DNA of 64,000 bases from Caulobacteraceae bacterium (GCA_027489335.1 JAIXZX010000010.1:186001-250000), one strand, 5' to 3'. Counted from the stretch's first letter, positions 54,756-62,966 are shown. A program made the numbers and translations. Notes: generated by a model not told the origin, from the letters alone.

Positions 54756-55724
54756 ATGACCCAGACGGCCCTGTCTCCCTTCGCCACCCATCGCGCCACG
54801 GCCAGCGCCCGACGGTTTGTGGACCCCCGCGTCACCGCCGACGGATCACCCCGCGCCCATGTGGGTCTCAGGGCCCTCGAGACGCTGTGGTTCAACACGG
54901 GCAGCCTCTGCAACATCGCCTGCCTGAACTGCTATATCGAAAGCTCGCCCACCAACGACGCCCTGGTCTATCTGACCGCCGGCGACGTGGCGGCCTATCT
55001 GGCCGAGATCGAGCGGCTCGCCCTGCCCACCCGCGAGATCGGATTCACCGGTGGCGAGCCCTTCATGAACCCCGACATTCTGGTCATGCTCGATCAGGCC
55101 CTGGCCAGCGGCCGTCAGGTGCTGGTCCTGACCAACGCCATGCGTCCGATGATGCGATGGGGCGAGCGCCTGGCCGCGCTCATCGCCAGGGCCGGGCCGC
55201 AGCTCACCTTCCGGGTCAGCCTCGACCATCATAGCCAGACGGCGCATGACGCCGAGCGCGGCGCCGGCGCCTGGGGCAAGGCCTGGGCGGGTCTGGCCTG
55301 GTTGAACGAGCAGCGGGCGAGGATCGCGATCGCCGGGCGACGCATCGCCGACGAGACCGAGGACGACGCCAGGGCGGCGTTCGCCACGCTCTTCGGCGCG
55401 AGAGGCCTGAAGGTGAACGCCGCCCACCCCGGAGAGCTCGTGCTCTTCCCTGAGATGGAGCCCGAGGCCGAGGTTCCAGAAATTACCGAGGCCTGCTGGG
55501 GAATCCTCAACCGGTCGCCCGACGAAATGATGTGCGCCACCAGCCGCATGGTTGTCCGCCGGCGTGGCGCGCCTGGCCCAGTGGTCGTCGCCTGCACCCT
55601 GACGCCCTACGATCCGCAGTTCGAGCTTTCGACGACCCTCGCCGGCGCGGCTGCTCCGGTCAGCCTGAACCACCCCTTCTGCGCGCAGTTCTGTGTCCTG
55701 GGCGGCGCCAGCTGCAGCGCATGA
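54756..55724 (+). CDS. Radical SAM enzyme with extra C-terminal cysteines
   Basis: 322 residues. The SAM cluster is Cys52, Cys56 and Cys59 in LCNIACLNCYIESSP; GFTGGEP (96-102) binds SAM. Six more cysteines lie downstream: Cys247, Cys260, Cys280, Cys309, Cys313 and Cys320, with CAQFC near the end, so one or two auxiliary Fe-S clusters (SPASM/twitch-like) are likely. It is not the typical ArsS radical SAM enzyme: motif and C-terminal half differ. The 4-nt overlap with the next glycosyltransferase gene implies a common pathway. Substrate unknown. Confidence 0.82.
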   Translation: MTQTALSPFATHRATASARRFVDPRVTADGSPRAHVGLRALETLWFNTGSLCNIACLNCYIESSPTNDALVYLTAGDVAAYLAEIERLALPTREIGFTGGEPFMNPDILVMLDQALASGRQVLVLTNAMRPMMRWGERLAALIARAGPQLTFRVSLDHHSQTAHDAERGAGAWGKAWAGLAWLNEQRARIAIAGRRIADETEDDARAAFATLFGARGLKVNAAHPGELVLFPEMEPEAEVPEITEACWGILNRSPDEMMCATSRMVVRRRGAPGPVVVACTLTPYDPQFELSTTLAGAAAPVSLNHPFCAQFCVLGGASCSA

Positions 55725-56404
55725 GCCAAGCCAGGTCCGCCCTGGCGGTGATCATTCCGACCTTGAACGCCGAGGTGGGGCTCGCGACAACCCTGACCGC
55801 CCTGCCGCCCGTCGCCCAGCGGATCGTTGTCGATGGCGGTTCAACCGACCGCACGGTCGAGGTCGCGCTAGCCGGAGGAGCCGAGGTTGTGCAAAGCCCG
55901 CCCGGACGCGGCGTTCAACTGGCCGCCGGGGCGGTGGCGGCGAAGGCGCCGTGGCTTCTGTTCCTCCATGCCGACACCCGGCTAGACCCCAGGGCCTGGG
56001 CCGCCCTGGAGGCGCACCTGTCAAATCCCGGCGGCGCGCAGATCGCCGCCGTCTTCGGCTTTCGGCTGGACGATCGAGCCTGGCAGGCCCGGCTGCTTGA
56101 ATGGGGCGTCCGGCTTCGGGTCGCGCTTCTGGCCCTGCCATATGGCGACCAGGGGCTGTTGATCCACCGCGACCTCTATCAGGCGATCGGCGGCTACAGC
56201 GCCTTGCCACTGATGGAAGACATCGATCTGGTCCGCAGGCTGGGACGCCGGCGACTGCGCCTGCTGCAGGGCCAGGCCCTCACCTCGGCCGCCCGCTGGC
56301 GCAAGCGCGGCTGGGCGCGGCAGAGCCTGCTCAATCTGCGATGCCTCGCCCTCTATCTGACCGGGACGCCGCCAGCCAGGATCGCCCAGATCTATGGCCG
56401 CTGA
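55721..56404 (+). CDS. TIGR04283-type family-2 glycosyltransferase
   Basis: 227 residues of the GT-A fold: N-terminal AVIIPTLNAEVGLATTLTAL, nucleotide-sugar DGGSTD (about 39-44), DXD-type HADTRLD (about 89-95), and GGYSALPLMEDIDLVRRL with acceptor/base Glu-Asp. RRLRLLQGQALTSAARWRKRGWARQSLLN is the diagnostic C-terminal part. Its family is called an arsenosugar-biosynthesis glycosyltransferase because it often neighbours arsenosugar genes. It overlaps the radical SAM gene by 4 nt and the next gene by 11 nt. A longer upstream frame to 55532 lies in the radical SAM gene. Confidence 0.87.
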   Translation: MSQARSALAVIIPTLNAEVGLATTLTALPPVAQRIVVDGGSTDRTVEVALAGGAEVVQSPPGRGVQLAAGAVAAKAPWLLFLHADTRLDPRAWAALEAHLSNPGGAQIAAVFGFRLDDRAWQARLLEWGVRLRVALLALPYGDQGLLIHRDLYQAIGGYSALPLMEDIDLVRRLGRRRLRLLQGQALTSAARWRKRGWARQSLLNLRCLALYLTGTPPARIAQIYGR

Positions 56405-56996
56405 CCGGACCCGTCGACATCTGGTCATCTTCGCTCGCCAGCCCCGGTTTGGGGTCGGCAAGCGTCGGCTGGCCGCCGATGTGGGCGACCTCGCCGCCCT
56501 GAGGTTTGGCCGCTACGCCCTGGAGCGGCTATGGCGGGAGCTGGGCTCAGATCCCCGTTGGACCCTGTGGGTCGCCACCTCGCCCGATCGTCCGACCCGC
56601 TGGGTCCGCCGAGGTCGTCCCTTGCCTCAGGGTCCAGGAGATCTTGGGGCGAAGCTTCGGCGGGTGACACAAGCCCTGCCCCCTGGCCCTGTCGTGATCA
56701 TCGGCGCCGACACGCCCGGTGTGACGCGCACGGACGTCGCCCGCGCCTTCGCCGCCCTTGGCCCGAGGGCGGCGGTCCTTGGGCCAGCCGCCGACGGCGG
56801 CTACTGGCTGATCGGGCTGCGTCGACGCCCGCGGGAGCCCCGGCCCTTCGATGGTGTTCGGTGGTCCAGCGACCAGACCCTCCAGGACACGATCCATGCC
56901 CTGGGCGAAACGCCCTACGCCCTGCTTCAGGTGCGCGAGGACGTGGATGATGGCGCAACCCTGCGGCGGGCGCTCACCCCACGGCGGCTGCGCTGA
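56394..56996 (+). CDS. TIGR04282-type glycosyltransferase-like protein (DUF2064)
   Basis: 200 residues with a nucleotidyl-sugar transferase-like N terminus (LVIFARQPRFGVGKRRLAADVGDLAAL), GPGDLGAKLRR, VIIGADTPGVTRTDVARAFAAL (acidic metal motif GADTPG) and AAVLGPAADGGYWLIGL, the DUF2064 core. Partner of the preceding TIGR04283-type enzyme in almost all species. The 3' end overlaps the convergent MTA phosphorylase gene by 23 bases. Confidence 0.85.
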   Translation: MAADRTRRHLVIFARQPRFGVGKRRLAADVGDLAALRFGRYALERLWRELGSDPRWTLWVATSPDRPTRWVRRGRPLPQGPGDLGAKLRRVTQALPPGPVVIIGADTPGVTRTDVARAFAALGPRAAVLGPAADGGYWLIGLRRRPREPRPFDGVRWSSDQTLQDTIHALGETPYALLQVREDVDDGATLRRALTPRRLR

Positions 56997-57855
56997 ACTT
57001 GCGTGGGCAAATCCCCGCCAGCTTGGCGGCCAGCGCAGGATCCCACAGGCCAGGATCAGTGATTACCGCATAGTCCAGCCCCGTATCGATGGGGGATGGT
57101 TCACGGATCTCCGGCAGGCTTCGGGCCAGGGCGGCGATCATCTGTCGGGCGGTATCGGCGTTGCTTTGCAGCACCTCCAGGACGTTCGACACCTCCACAT
57201 GGGCGGTGGCCTCGCGCCAGCAGTCATAGTCGGTGACCATGCAGACATTGGCGTAGGGCAGCTCCGCCTCGCGGGCCAGGCGCGCCTCGGGCATGGCGGT
57301 CATGCCGATCACCGAACAGCCCCAGGAGCGGTAGAGATGGCTCTCAGCCTTGGTGGAGAACTGCGGTCCCTCCATGGCGAGATAGGTTCCCCCTTCGACG
57401 GTGGGAGCGCCCGCCGCGCGGGCGGCGGCGGCGGCGGCGGCGGACAGGCGCGGACAGACCGGCTCAGCCATGGAGACGTGGGCGACGAGACCCTCCCCGA
57501 AGAAGGACGCCGGGCGTGACACCGTGCGATCAATGTACTGGTCCACCAGGACGAACGTCCCAGGCGGCAACTCCTCTCGCAGCGATCCTACCGCCGAAAC
57601 CGACAGGATGTCGGTGCAGCCGGCCCGCTTGAGCACATCGATATTGGCGCGGGCGTTCAGGGCGCCAGGGGGAATGCGGTGGCCGCGACCGTGCCGGGGA
57701 AGAAAGACCAGACGCACATCATCCAGCTCGCCGGTGACCAGCTCATCGGAAGGCGCGCCCCAGGGCGATGCGATTGAAAGGGTCTGGCGATTGCGCAGGC
57801 CGTCAAGGTCGTACAGTCCAGAACCGCCGATGACGCCAATGGTCCACTGCTTCAT
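56974..57855 (-). CDS. mtnP: S-methyl-5'-thioadenosine phosphorylase
   Basis: Cleaves MTA (and related 5'-modified adenosines) to adenine and the sugar 1-phosphate. 293 residues: GVIGGSGLYD near the N terminus, PRHGRGHRIPP (54-64), MEGPQFSTKAESHLYRSWG (about 161-179), and TDYDCW (208-213), whose acidic residues mark 6-aminopurine specificity as opposed to 6-oxopurine PNP. ATG 57855 is preceded by a GTG at 57858. No mtnA/mtnK or methionine-salvage genes surround it; the overlap with the TIGR04282 gene is notable. Confidence 0.92.
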   Translation of the reverse strand: MKQWTIGVIGGSGLYDLDGLRNRQTLSIASPWGAPSDELVTGELDDVRLVFLPRHGRGHRIPPGALNARANIDVLKRAGCTDILSVSAVGSLREELPPGTFVLVDQYIDRTVSRPASFFGEGLVAHVSMAEPVCPRLSAAAAAAARAAGAPTVEGGTYLAMEGPQFSTKAESHLYRSWGCSVIGMTAMPEARLAREAELPYANVCMVTDYDCWREATAHVEVSNVLEVLQSNADTARQMIAALARSLPEIREPSPIDTGLDYAVITDPGLWDPALAAKLAGICPRKFSAAAVG

Positions 57856-58040
57856 CACGCTCGCGCCTTCCTGGTTGCCGCTCCCTTCGGCCTAGCCAAG
57901 ACGCCGCGGGTTGTCGACGACCGAGCCGGACTGCGCGGGGCAATCGAAGACGATCCTCCGGAATTTTCGGAACGCTCTGCGCCCAAGCTTGTTCTCAATA
58001 CTCAAGCCTGAGTTCTGACAGCAGGAGGGGTGTGTCCCGC

Positions 58041-58799
58041 ATGGCCGGCCCGGAAGCCCTCGACCTAGCCTATTGCGGCCCCCCACCGGTACCTGCACAG
58101 CTCGCGACCACGTGGAACTTCGATCCCGTGCTGCTTGGCGTCCTTGGCGCCACGACGGCGGTCTATCTGTGGCGCAGCCAAGCGACAGCGCGCCAGCGGA
58201 CGGCTTTCCTTAGCGCCCAGGCGGTGCTGCTCGTCGCCTTTGTCAGCCCGCTCTGCGCCCTCAGCGTGGCCCTGTTCTCGGCTCGGATCGCCCATCACAT
58301 GCTCATGGTGGCGGTCGCCGCGCCCCTCCTTGCCTACGCCCTGCCCCGCGCCCTGCCGGGCCGCTGGCTGACGGCGGCGGCCCTCGGCCACATGGTGCTG
58401 CTGTGGCTCTGGCATGCGCCGCTCGCCTATGGCTGGGCGGTTGAGGGGGTCACCAGCTACTGGCTGATGGAGGTCACCCTGCTGGCCAGCGCCGTGGCCT
58501 TCTGGAGCGCCGCGCTCGCCCGCCGGGCTGCGGCCCCATCGGTGATCCTCGCCCTGATCCTCACCATGGCCCAGATGGGCCTGCTGGCGGCGCTGATCAC
58601 CTTCGCCCAGCAGCCGTTGTTCGGCCCCCACCTCGCCACCACCCAGGCCTTCGGCCTCACCCCGCTGGAAGACCAGCAGTTGGCTGGCCTGATCATGTGG
58701 GCGCCTGGCGCCCTGCCCTATTTCGCCGCGGTGGTCTGGCTGGCCGCGCGCTGGCTGAAAGGCCTGGAAAACGATGAGGCGATGGCGTGGCGTGGCTGA
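58041..58799 (+). CDS. CtaG-type cytochrome c oxidase assembly membrane protein
   Basis: 252 residues, seven or so helices of the Caa3_CtaG (PF09678) type: WNFDPVLLGVLGATTAVYLWR, ARIAHHMLMVAVAAPLLAYALP, HMVLLWLWHAPLAYGWA, LTMAQMGLLAALITFAQQPLF and DQQLAGLIMWAPGALPYFAAV. His pairs (AHHML, WLWHAP) match the family. It is distinct from the copper-chaperone CtaG/Cox11. The start is uncertain: ATG 58041 follows AGGAGGGG by about 10 nt; a GTG at 58032 is too close to that SD. It overlaps the next gene by 13 nt. Confidence 0.85.
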   Translation: MAGPEALDLAYCGPPPVPAQLATTWNFDPVLLGVLGATTAVYLWRSQATARQRTAFLSAQAVLLVAFVSPLCALSVALFSARIAHHMLMVAVAAPLLAYALPRALPGRWLTAAALGHMVLLWLWHAPLAYGWAVEGVTSYWLMEVTLLASAVAFWSAALARRAAAPSVILALILTMAQMGLLAALITFAQQPLFGPHLATTQAFGLTPLEDQQLAGLIMWAPGALPYFAAVVWLAARWLKGLENDEAMAWRG

Positions 58800-59278
58800 A
58801 ATTCCTGCACATCTCCGGCCTGCTGATCTGGTGCGCGGGACTGATCTACCTGCCTGGCCTGCTGCTGGCCCACCGGACGATGACCAATCGCGAGGACTTC
58901 ATCCGGATCAGGAACGCCAGCCGGTTCAGCTACAACGCCATCACCTCCCCCGCCGCCTTCGTGGCGATCGGCGCGGGCACGGCCCTGCTGTTGCTGGCGC
59001 CTGGGGTTCTGCAAGGCTGGATGTTCGTGAAGCTGGCGCTCGTGGGCCTGCTGGTGATGGCCCACGTCCAGTACGGCTTTGTCCTGTCGGCCCTGTCGGA
59101 GCCAGGATCCCAGCCGCCCCGCCTGCGGCTGCTGGCGGTATGGAGTCTGGTTTTCGCCGTGATGACCGCCATCCTCTGGCTTGTCCTGGAGAAGCCCTTC
59201 CTCGGATCGAGCCGCCTGCCGTCATGGCTGCTGGAGCCCGGCGGGCTTCAGTCCTTGCTGACCTCGACGCCGATCTGA
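58787..59278 (+). CDS. CopD/HemJ-like membrane protein
   Basis: 163 residues from GTG 58787. Helices near 5-28, 50-70, 75-95 and 115-138, with WLKFLHISGLLIWCAGLIYLPGLLLAHR and RIRNASRFSYNAITSPAAFVAIGAGTALL. The His-ISGL...LIYLPGLL pattern is that of UPF0093/HemJ (protoporphyrinogen oxidase) and CopD-like proteins. HemJ function would fit heme supply for the neighbouring oxidase, but the assignment between HemJ and CopD is open. Its 3' end overlaps the convergent DUF2231 gene by 31 bases. Confidence 0.7.
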   Translation: MAWLKFLHISGLLIWCAGLIYLPGLLLAHRTMTNREDFIRIRNASRFSYNAITSPAAFVAIGAGTALLLLAPGVLQGWMFVKLALVGLLVMAHVQYGFVLSALSEPGSQPPRLRLLAVWSLVFAVMTAILWLVLEKPFLGSSRLPSWLLEPGGLQSLLTSTPI

Positions 59279-59730
59279 TGCTCGAACACCAGCTTGCCCC
59301 CATGCCAACCGGCCAGGCCGACAAAGATCAGGCCCAGGACCGACAGGAACAGGCCCCAGGGCAGGATCGCGGCCTCCTGGTCGAAGAGCCTCAGGCCCCA
59401 GTTGGCGCCGATCACGCTGAGCAGCATCATCGCGGCCACGGCATGGCTCCAGGGCTCGGCGCTGCGCCGGATGCCCCGCACCAGCAGCAGCTCCGCCGTG
59501 CCGCTAAGGGCGGCGGCTCCGCCCATCACAAAGCCCCAGCCGCTGGTCCAAAGGCCCACGCGGGCGAAGAAGGGATCGGCGCTCCACCAGTAGAACAGAT
59601 CAGCGCCGAGGGTTGCGCACACCAGGGCGATGGGGAAGGTCACCAGCATCACATGGATAGGGTGGCCGGCCACCTGGATGCTCGAAGCCACATTGCCGAC
59701 GAACGGGTCTTCGGATCGATCCTGCGACAC
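59248..59730 (-). CDS. DUF2231 membrane protein
   Basis: About 160 residues with IQVAGHPIHVMLVTFPIALVCATLGADLFYWWS, the DUF2231 hallmark (GHPIHxMLVxFPIAL), and three further helices (about 58-80, 93-110, 122-140). The start is GTG 59730, which has AGGAGG at 5-nt spacing; ATG 59754 would add eight residues and has no SD. Function unknown; this family often occurs beside cytochrome or copper-related genes. It reads opposite to the oxidase genes and lies between them and the CopD-like gene. Confidence 0.78.
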   Translation of the reverse strand: MSQDRSEDPFVGNVASSIQVAGHPIHVMLVTFPIALVCATLGADLFYWWSADPFFARVGLWTSGWGFVMGGAAALSGTAELLLVRGIRRSAEPWSHAVAAMMLLSVIGANWGLRLFDQEAAILPWGLFLSVLGLIFVGLAGWHGGKLVFEHQIGVEVSKD

Positions 59731-59739
59731 GGGAGCCTC

Positions 59740-60447
59740 CTGAAGCTGCGACATGGGAGCCCAACGCGGCTGAGCCGTATTGGGTCCGCGCTTATAGCGG
59801 CGCTTGTTGTCGGCGGCTGCGGCGGTCCGCTCTCAACCCTGGCCCCGGCGGGCGAAGCCGCCCAGACCATCGCCACCCTCTGGTGGGTGATGCTCGCCGG
59901 GTCGGTGATCATCTTCCTGGGCGTCGTCGGCGCCGCGCTGCTGCCGTTGATCCTGCGCCGATGGGGCGCTCCTGCGCCTCGGGCCATGCTGATTGGCGGC
60001 GGGCTGCTCTTTCCAGGAGTGGTTCTGCTGGCCCTGCTGGTCGCGGCGCTCATGGTCGGCGACCGTCTGAGCCCGCGGGGTGAACCTGGCGTTCTGCGGG
60101 TCGAAGCCCAGGCGCAGCAATGGGCCTGGACCTTCCGCTATCCCGATCTGCCCGGTCAGCCGACCACCGAGGGGGTTCTGCATGTCCCGGTGGGACGCCC
60201 CTTCGAGGTGCAGGTGAGCAGTCAGGACGTCATCCATAGCTTCTGGGCGCCCCGGCTGGGGGGCAAGATCGACGCCATTCCAGGCCAGGTGAATGTCATC
60301 CGCCTCCAGGCTGACGCCCCGGGAATCTATCGCGGCCAGTGCGCGGAGTTCTGTGGAAACGCGCACGCCATGATGGACTTCACCGTCGAAGCCCATAGTC
60401 CCGCCGACTATGCCGCCTGGCGAACCGCACAGGGGGCCGCCCGATGA
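59740..60447 (+). CDS. coxB: Cytochrome c oxidase subunit II, probable lipoprotein, start uncertain
   Basis: Subunit II holds the CuA site that takes electrons from cytochrome c. About 235 residues: a lipoprotein-type signal LIAALVVGGC, two membrane helices (about 50-75 and 85-105) and a cupredoxin domain with QQWAWTFRYP, HSFWAPRLGGKIDAIPG and the CuA ligand motif GQCAEFCGNAHAMM. There is no ATG, GTG or TTG in this frame between 59665 and the lipobox. CTG 59740 (SD GGGAG at 4 nt) or CTG 59746 are the best candidates; ATG 59653 would run across the divergent DUF2231 gene. No cytochrome c domain. It overlaps the next gene by 4 nt. Confidence 0.8.
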   Translation: MKLRHGSPTRLSRIGSALIAALVVGGCGGPLSTLAPAGEAAQTIATLWWVMLAGSVIIFLGVVGAALLPLILRRWGAPAPRAMLIGGGLLFPGVVLLALLVAALMVGDRLSPRGEPGVLRVEAQAQQWAWTFRYPDLPGQPTTEGVLHVPVGRPFEVQVSSQDVIHSFWAPRLGGKIDAIPGQVNVIRLQADAPGIYRGQCAEFCGNAHAMMDFTVEAHSPADYAAWRTAQGAAR

Positions 60448-62966
60448 CCGACCAGACCCCGGGCGCGCCGGCGCCGCTCTCCGCCATCGGCCGCCACAAG
60501 GCTCTGGAGCGCCTTTGGGGAACGCCGCCTGGCTGGGGCGCCCTGTCAGCGGTGAACCACTCCACGGTCGGCCTGCGCTTCATCATCACGTCGTTCGTCT
60601 TTTTCCTGATCGGCGGCGTGCTGGCCATGCTGATCCGGGCGCAGCTGGCGGGACCGGAGACCGACTTCCTGGACGCGGCCGCCTACGCCCAGGTCTTCAC
60701 CATGCATGGCACGGTGATGATGTTCTTGTTCGCCATTCCCGCCATCGAGGGTCTGGCCCTCTACATGTTGCCCAAGCTGCTGGGCGCCCGGGACCTCGCC
60801 TTTCCCCGGCTCAGCGCCTTTGGCTACTGGTGCTACCTGTTCGGCGGCTCGATCCTGATCCTGGCCATGCTGGGCGGGGTGGCGCCTGACAGCGGCTGGT
60901 TCATGTACACGCCCCTGTCGTCCAAGCCCTATTCGCCGGGGATCAATTCCGACGTCTGGCTGATCGGCGTCACCTTCGTGGAGGTTTCGGCCGTCTGCGC
61001 GGCGGTGGAGTTCATGACCACCGTGCTGAAGATCCGCACCGGCGGCATGGCCCTGCATCGCATGCCGATCATGGTCTGGTACCTGTGGGTCACCGCCGCC
61101 ATGATGCTGTTCGGCTTCCCGCCCTTGATCCTGGGCAGCGTGCTTCTGGAGCTGGAGCGCGCCTTCGACTGGCCCTTCTTCGATCCCACCCGGGGGGGCA
61201 GCCCGCTCCTGTGGCAGCACCTCTTCTGGCTGTTCGGCCACCCTGAGGTCTACATCATCTTCCTGCCAGGCGCCGGGATCATCTCCACCATCCTGCCGGT
61301 CTTCACCGGCCAGAAGCTGGTGGGCTACGCCTGGATCATCGTCGCCCTGATTGCGCTCGGCTTCATCAGCTTCGGCATCTGGGCCCACCACATGTTCGCC
61401 ACAGGCATCCCGCACCTGTCGCTGGCCTTCTTCTCGGCGGCTAGCACCCTGGTGGTGATCCCCACGGCGGTGCAGATCTTCGCCTGGCTGGCCACCCTGC
61501 TCAGCGGGCGGCCGCGCATCACGCTCTCGATGCTGTATTTCTACGGCTTCCTGTCGACCTTCGTCATCGGCGGCCTGACCGGCGTCATGGTCGCCGTCGT
61601 GCCCTTCGACTGGCAGGCCCACGACACCCACTTCATCGTCGCCCACCTGCACTATGTCCTGATGGGGGGCTTCGTCTTTCCGGTGCTGGCCGGGATCTAC
61701 TACTGGCTGCCCCACTTCACCGGTCGCAAGCACCTGGAGGGCCTGGGCCGCACAGCCTTCGCCCTGATCATGATCGGCTTCAACGCCGCCTTCCTGCCCA
61801 TGCATCTGACGGGCCTCTGGGGCATGCCCCGGCGGGTCTTCACCTATGGCGGAGAGATGGGCTGGGACCTGTTGAACCTGATCAGCTCTGTGTCGGGCTT
61901 CATCCTGGCCATCGGGTTTGCGCTGGTGGTCGTCGATGTCGTGCAGGTGGCGCGGTTCGGCCGCCGTTCCAGGCGAAACCCCTGGGGCGCCAGCACCCTG
62001 GAATGGGGCATGCCCACGCCGCCGCCCGCCTACAATATCGGCTCCCAGCCCCATGTGACGAGCCGCGACCCGCTGGAGGATGATCCAGGCCTGCCTGCCG
62101 CCCTGGCCCGAGGCGACGGTTACCTCGGCCAACCGCGCAACGGCTGGCGCGAGACCCTGAGCGTCCACATGCTGAGCGGCGAGCCCGATCAGGTCATCCT
62201 GCTGCCGGGCCCGACCCTGATCCCGCTTTGGACGGCGCTGGCCACTGGCATGTTCTTCGTCAGCTTCCTGTTCAAGCTCTATCCCCTCTCGGCCATCGCC
62301 TTCGTCCTGATCGTGATCTGCGGCTGGCGGTGGATGTGGGCGTCCGGGCTGCGGGAGGACGCCGCCCCGGTGGACATCGGCCGAGGTCAGACCGCGCCCC
62401 TGCACGCCATGACCGCCGATCCCCCCACCCTGTGGGGCATGGTCTTCACCCTGATGGCCAACGGGGTGTTCTTCGGCGCCCTCATCTTCGGTTACCTCTT
62501 CCTTTGGGTGGTGGCCCCCGCCTGGCCGCCCCCGGCCCTGCTCGCCCGTGAGCCCGTGACGCCGCTACTTGTCCTGGCCGGACTCGCCACAGGTCTGGCG
62601 GCCGTCTGGCGAGGCGCCCGGGCGAACGGCGAGAGCCGCACCGCAGACAGCCAGACCTGGCTGCTGGTCTCAGCGGCGGCCGGCGCGGTGATCGCCGGCG
62701 GCGCCCTGGCCGTGCCAATCTTCACAGCCCCGGCTCCGAACAGCCACGCCTACGCCGCAGCGGTGACCTTCATCAGCGGCTATCTGGCCTTCCATGGGCT
62801 GATCGCCGCCATCCTCAGCGCCTATGCCTGGGCGCGCTCCCGAGACGGCTGGATCTCCCCGCAACGGGCGGTGGAGTTCTCAGCCCTGCGCCTCTGGTGG
62901 CTCTATCTGGGGGCTACCGGCCTGATCAGCCTCGCCCTCCTGCACGGCCCGGCGTGGATGTCATGA
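60444..62966 (+). CDS. Cytochrome c oxidase subunits I and III fused in one polypeptide
   Basis: 840 residues. Residues 1-570 or so are a heme-copper oxidase subunit I: heme-a ligand His88 (TMHGTVM), CuB ligands His266 (GHPEVY, with Tyr270 for the His-Tyr crosslink) and His315/His316 (WAHHMF), and heme ligands His401 and His403 (VAHLHYVL). Residues from about 590 on form a subunit III-like part (TLWGMVFTLMANGVFFGALIFGYLFLWVV, about 662-690) with further helices to 840. The I+III fusion is a known feature of caa3/ba3-like oxidases. ATG 60444 overlaps subunit II by 4 nt. Confidence 0.93.
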   Translation: MTDQTPGAPAPLSAIGRHKALERLWGTPPGWGALSAVNHSTVGLRFIITSFVFFLIGGVLAMLIRAQLAGPETDFLDAAAYAQVFTMHGTVMMFLFAIPAIEGLALYMLPKLLGARDLAFPRLSAFGYWCYLFGGSILILAMLGGVAPDSGWFMYTPLSSKPYSPGINSDVWLIGVTFVEVSAVCAAVEFMTTVLKIRTGGMALHRMPIMVWYLWVTAAMMLFGFPPLILGSVLLELERAFDWPFFDPTRGGSPLLWQHLFWLFGHPEVYIIFLPGAGIISTILPVFTGQKLVGYAWIIVALIALGFISFGIWAHHMFATGIPHLSLAFFSAASTLVVIPTAVQIFAWLATLLSGRPRITLSMLYFYGFLSTFVIGGLTGVMVAVVPFDWQAHDTHFIVAHLHYVLMGGFVFPVLAGIYYWLPHFTGRKHLEGLGRTAFALIMIGFNAAFLPMHLTGLWGMPRRVFTYGGEMGWDLLNLISSVSGFILAIGFALVVVDVVQVARFGRRSRRNPWGASTLEWGMPTPPPAYNIGSQPHVTSRDPLEDDPGLPAALARGDGYLGQPRNGWRETLSVHMLSGEPDQVILLPGPTLIPLWTALATGMFFVSFLFKLYPLSAIAFVLIVICGWRWMWASGLREDAAPVDIGRGQTAPLHAMTADPPTLWGMVFTLMANGVFFGALIFGYLFLWVVAPAWPPPALLAREPVTPLLVLAGLATGLAAVWRGARANGESRTADSQTWLLVSAAAGAVIAGGALAVPIFTAPAPNSHAYAAAVTFISGYLAFHGLIAAILSAYAWARSRDGWISPQRAVEFSALRLWWLYLGATGLISLALLHGPAWMS

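Noticed and set aside
54756-57855. Complete arsenosugar pathway
   Set aside because: No arsM, arsS, ArsR or arsenite pump in the window. Kept as a hypothesis for a related chemistry, not as an assignment.
58774-60447. 557-residue frame that ends as coxB
   Set aside because: Only the last 235 or so residues are coxB; the upstream part reads through the CopD-like gene and antisense to DUF2231.
60546-62405. 619-residue open frame on the minus strand
   Set aside because: Antisense to the oxidase gene, rich in Gln/His/Asp/Arg, no family motif or SD. It is a high-GC mirror frame.
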